Assembly: GCF_019797865.1 (NCBI RefSeq)
Contig: NZ_CP081869.1
Coordinates: forward strand, 3,598,501 to 3,662,500
DNA length: 64,000 nucleotides
DNA from: Chenggangzhangella methanolivorans
GTDB taxonomy: Bacteria; Pseudomonadota; Alphaproteobacteria; Rhizobiales; Methylopilaceae
Direction of reading: 5' to 3'
Made by a program: the position numbers and the translations under genes. The notes beneath the pieces were generated by a model. The model saw only the letters and a program-made list of their open reading frames with translations. It made no database searches and was not told the origin of the DNA. Within the stretch, counting starts at the first letter, position 1. The number at the start of each line of letters is the position of its first letter. This document shows positions 63,262 to 64,000 of this stretch, one piece after another.

Positions 63262-64000
63262 ATGCGCTCATCTCTCAGCCGTCGACAATTCGCCATCGGC
63301 TCCGCCGTCAGTCTGCTCGCTCCGGCGGCGGCGCGGGCCCGCACGGTCTTCGACGACTGCTCATGGTGCGCGCCCGGCGACGCGGCCTGGTCGCGACTCG
63401 CCGAGATCTCGGGAACGGCCTTCTGCGTCCCGGAGACGCGGGCTTTTCCGCGCGCGCCCGGCCGCAGAACCTGCGCTACGCCCGGATCGAGCCGCAGGCG
63501 ATCGCGCGGTGCGGCTCCGCCGAGACGGTGTCCAAGGCGCTGCGCTGGTGTCGGGAGATGGACATGCCCTTCGCCATCCGCGGCGGCGGGCATTCGTTCG
63601 CCGGGCACTCGTCCTCGTCCGGCCTCCTGATCGACCTGTCGCCGATGAAGCAGGTGGCCTATGACGCGGCGAGCGGCCGCGTCACGATCGGAGCGGGCTG
63701 CCTCAACCGGGACGTCGCCGCGGGGCTTCGCGCGGCGGGCCGCGCCATCACCCATGGCCGCTGCCCGACGGTCGGCATCGCGGGCTTCATGCTGGGCGGC
63801 GGCATCGGCTTCAACATGCGCCGCTTCGGCGTCGGCTCGGACGCGATGACGGGCGCCGAGATCGTCACCGCCGACGGCGCGGTGCGCTCCGTGTCGCAAG
63901 GAGCCGAACCGAACCTGTTCTGGGGCTTGCGCGGCGGAGGCGGCGGCAATTTCGGCGTCAGCACCTCGTTCACGGTCGCGACCGTTCCGGCCGACGAGGC
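63262..64000 (+). CDS. BBE-type FAD-linked oxidase, N-terminal part (frameshifted, cut by window end)
   Basis: Berberine-bridge-enzyme-like flavoprotein. Tat-type leader 'MRSSLSRRQFAIGSAVSLLAPAAARA', then after a break near 63417 (one base restores 'SGTGLLRPGDAGF') the FAD domain: 'RYARIEPQAIARCGSAETVSKALRWC', 'FAIRGGGHSFAGHSSSSGLLIDLSPM' and 'GRCPTVGIAGFMLGGGIGF'. His in GGGHS and Cys in GRCPTVG are the two residues that bind FAD covalently in this family, so bicovalent flavin is expected. The gene continues past 64000. Divergent from the LodA set, about 180 bases between starts; that gap holds an AT-rich patch near 63195-63230. Confidence 0.85.

Noticed and set aside
1..64000. tRNA, rRNA or known riboswitch
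   Set aside because: No cloverleaf-like 3' TTCRANNC/CCA region, rRNA core segment or recognisable riboswitch core was found by reading; a covariance-model search was not possible.

Overview
The window reads as high-GC chromosomal DNA from an alphaproteobacterium, most likely a Hyphomicrobiales methylotroph or facultative methylotroph. This is inferred from the gene content (trimethylamine/dimethylamine oxidation, RutR-type pyrimidine regulation, fused FhuB-like permeases, many GTG starts and four-base stop/start overlaps) and from dispersed intergenic palindromes typical of that order. No rRNA, tRNA, phage module, insertion sequence or CRISPR array was found.

Layout. (1) 68-6263: siderophore uptake set 1 on the minus strand (TonB-dependent receptor, FhuD-like binding protein, fused FhuB-like permease) with a divergent AraC regulator and an AT-rich inverted repeat between them. 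(2) 6365-9506: a zinc-ribbon membrane protein, a small exported protein and a caspase-fold protein with helical repeats. (3) 9648-11797: two tandem LuxR-type regulators of a shared unusual architecture, divergent from region 4. (4) 12484-22083: methylated-amine catabolism: APC permease, terminator, then the four-gene haem-dependent dimethylamine monooxygenase/N-demethylase, trimethylamine monooxygenase (tmm) and TMAO demethylase (tdm). Together these convert TMA to TMAO to DMA to methylamine, with two folate-type domains able to capture released formaldehyde. (5) 22084-24508: exported amidohydrolase and a beta-propeller protein.

(6) 24587-34845: pyrimidine salvage/degradation on the minus strand: rutR, a perfect RutR-like operator, rutA, rutB, rutC, rutD, a CodA-family deaminase and a BMP-type ABC transporter. 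Predicted flow: uptake, deamination of cytosine to uracil, Rut ring opening. (7) 35048-38613: an exported hypothetical protein, a CII-like regulator and a GAF-PAS-GGDEF-EAL protein. (8) 38866-50924: GntR/HutC regulator divergent from a taurine/nitrate-type ABC transporter, MmgE/PrpD protein, DSD1-type PLP enzyme, hydantoinase/oxoprolinase A and B, then L-serine ammonia-lyase; the substrate is unknown. (9) 51004-57080: siderophore set 2 (esterase, receptor, FhuD, intact fused FhuB). (10) 57090-64000: oxidase-rich stretch: multicopper oxidase, LodB-like flavoprotein, LodA-like quinoprotein, a small Tat-type protein, and the start of a BBE-type flavoprotein cut by the window end.

Quality warning. 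About 28 apparent frameshifts, most repairable by restoring one base, break otherwise conserved genes across the whole window. I treat them as probable sequence errors, so the affected genes are annotated as single CDS with the break noted.
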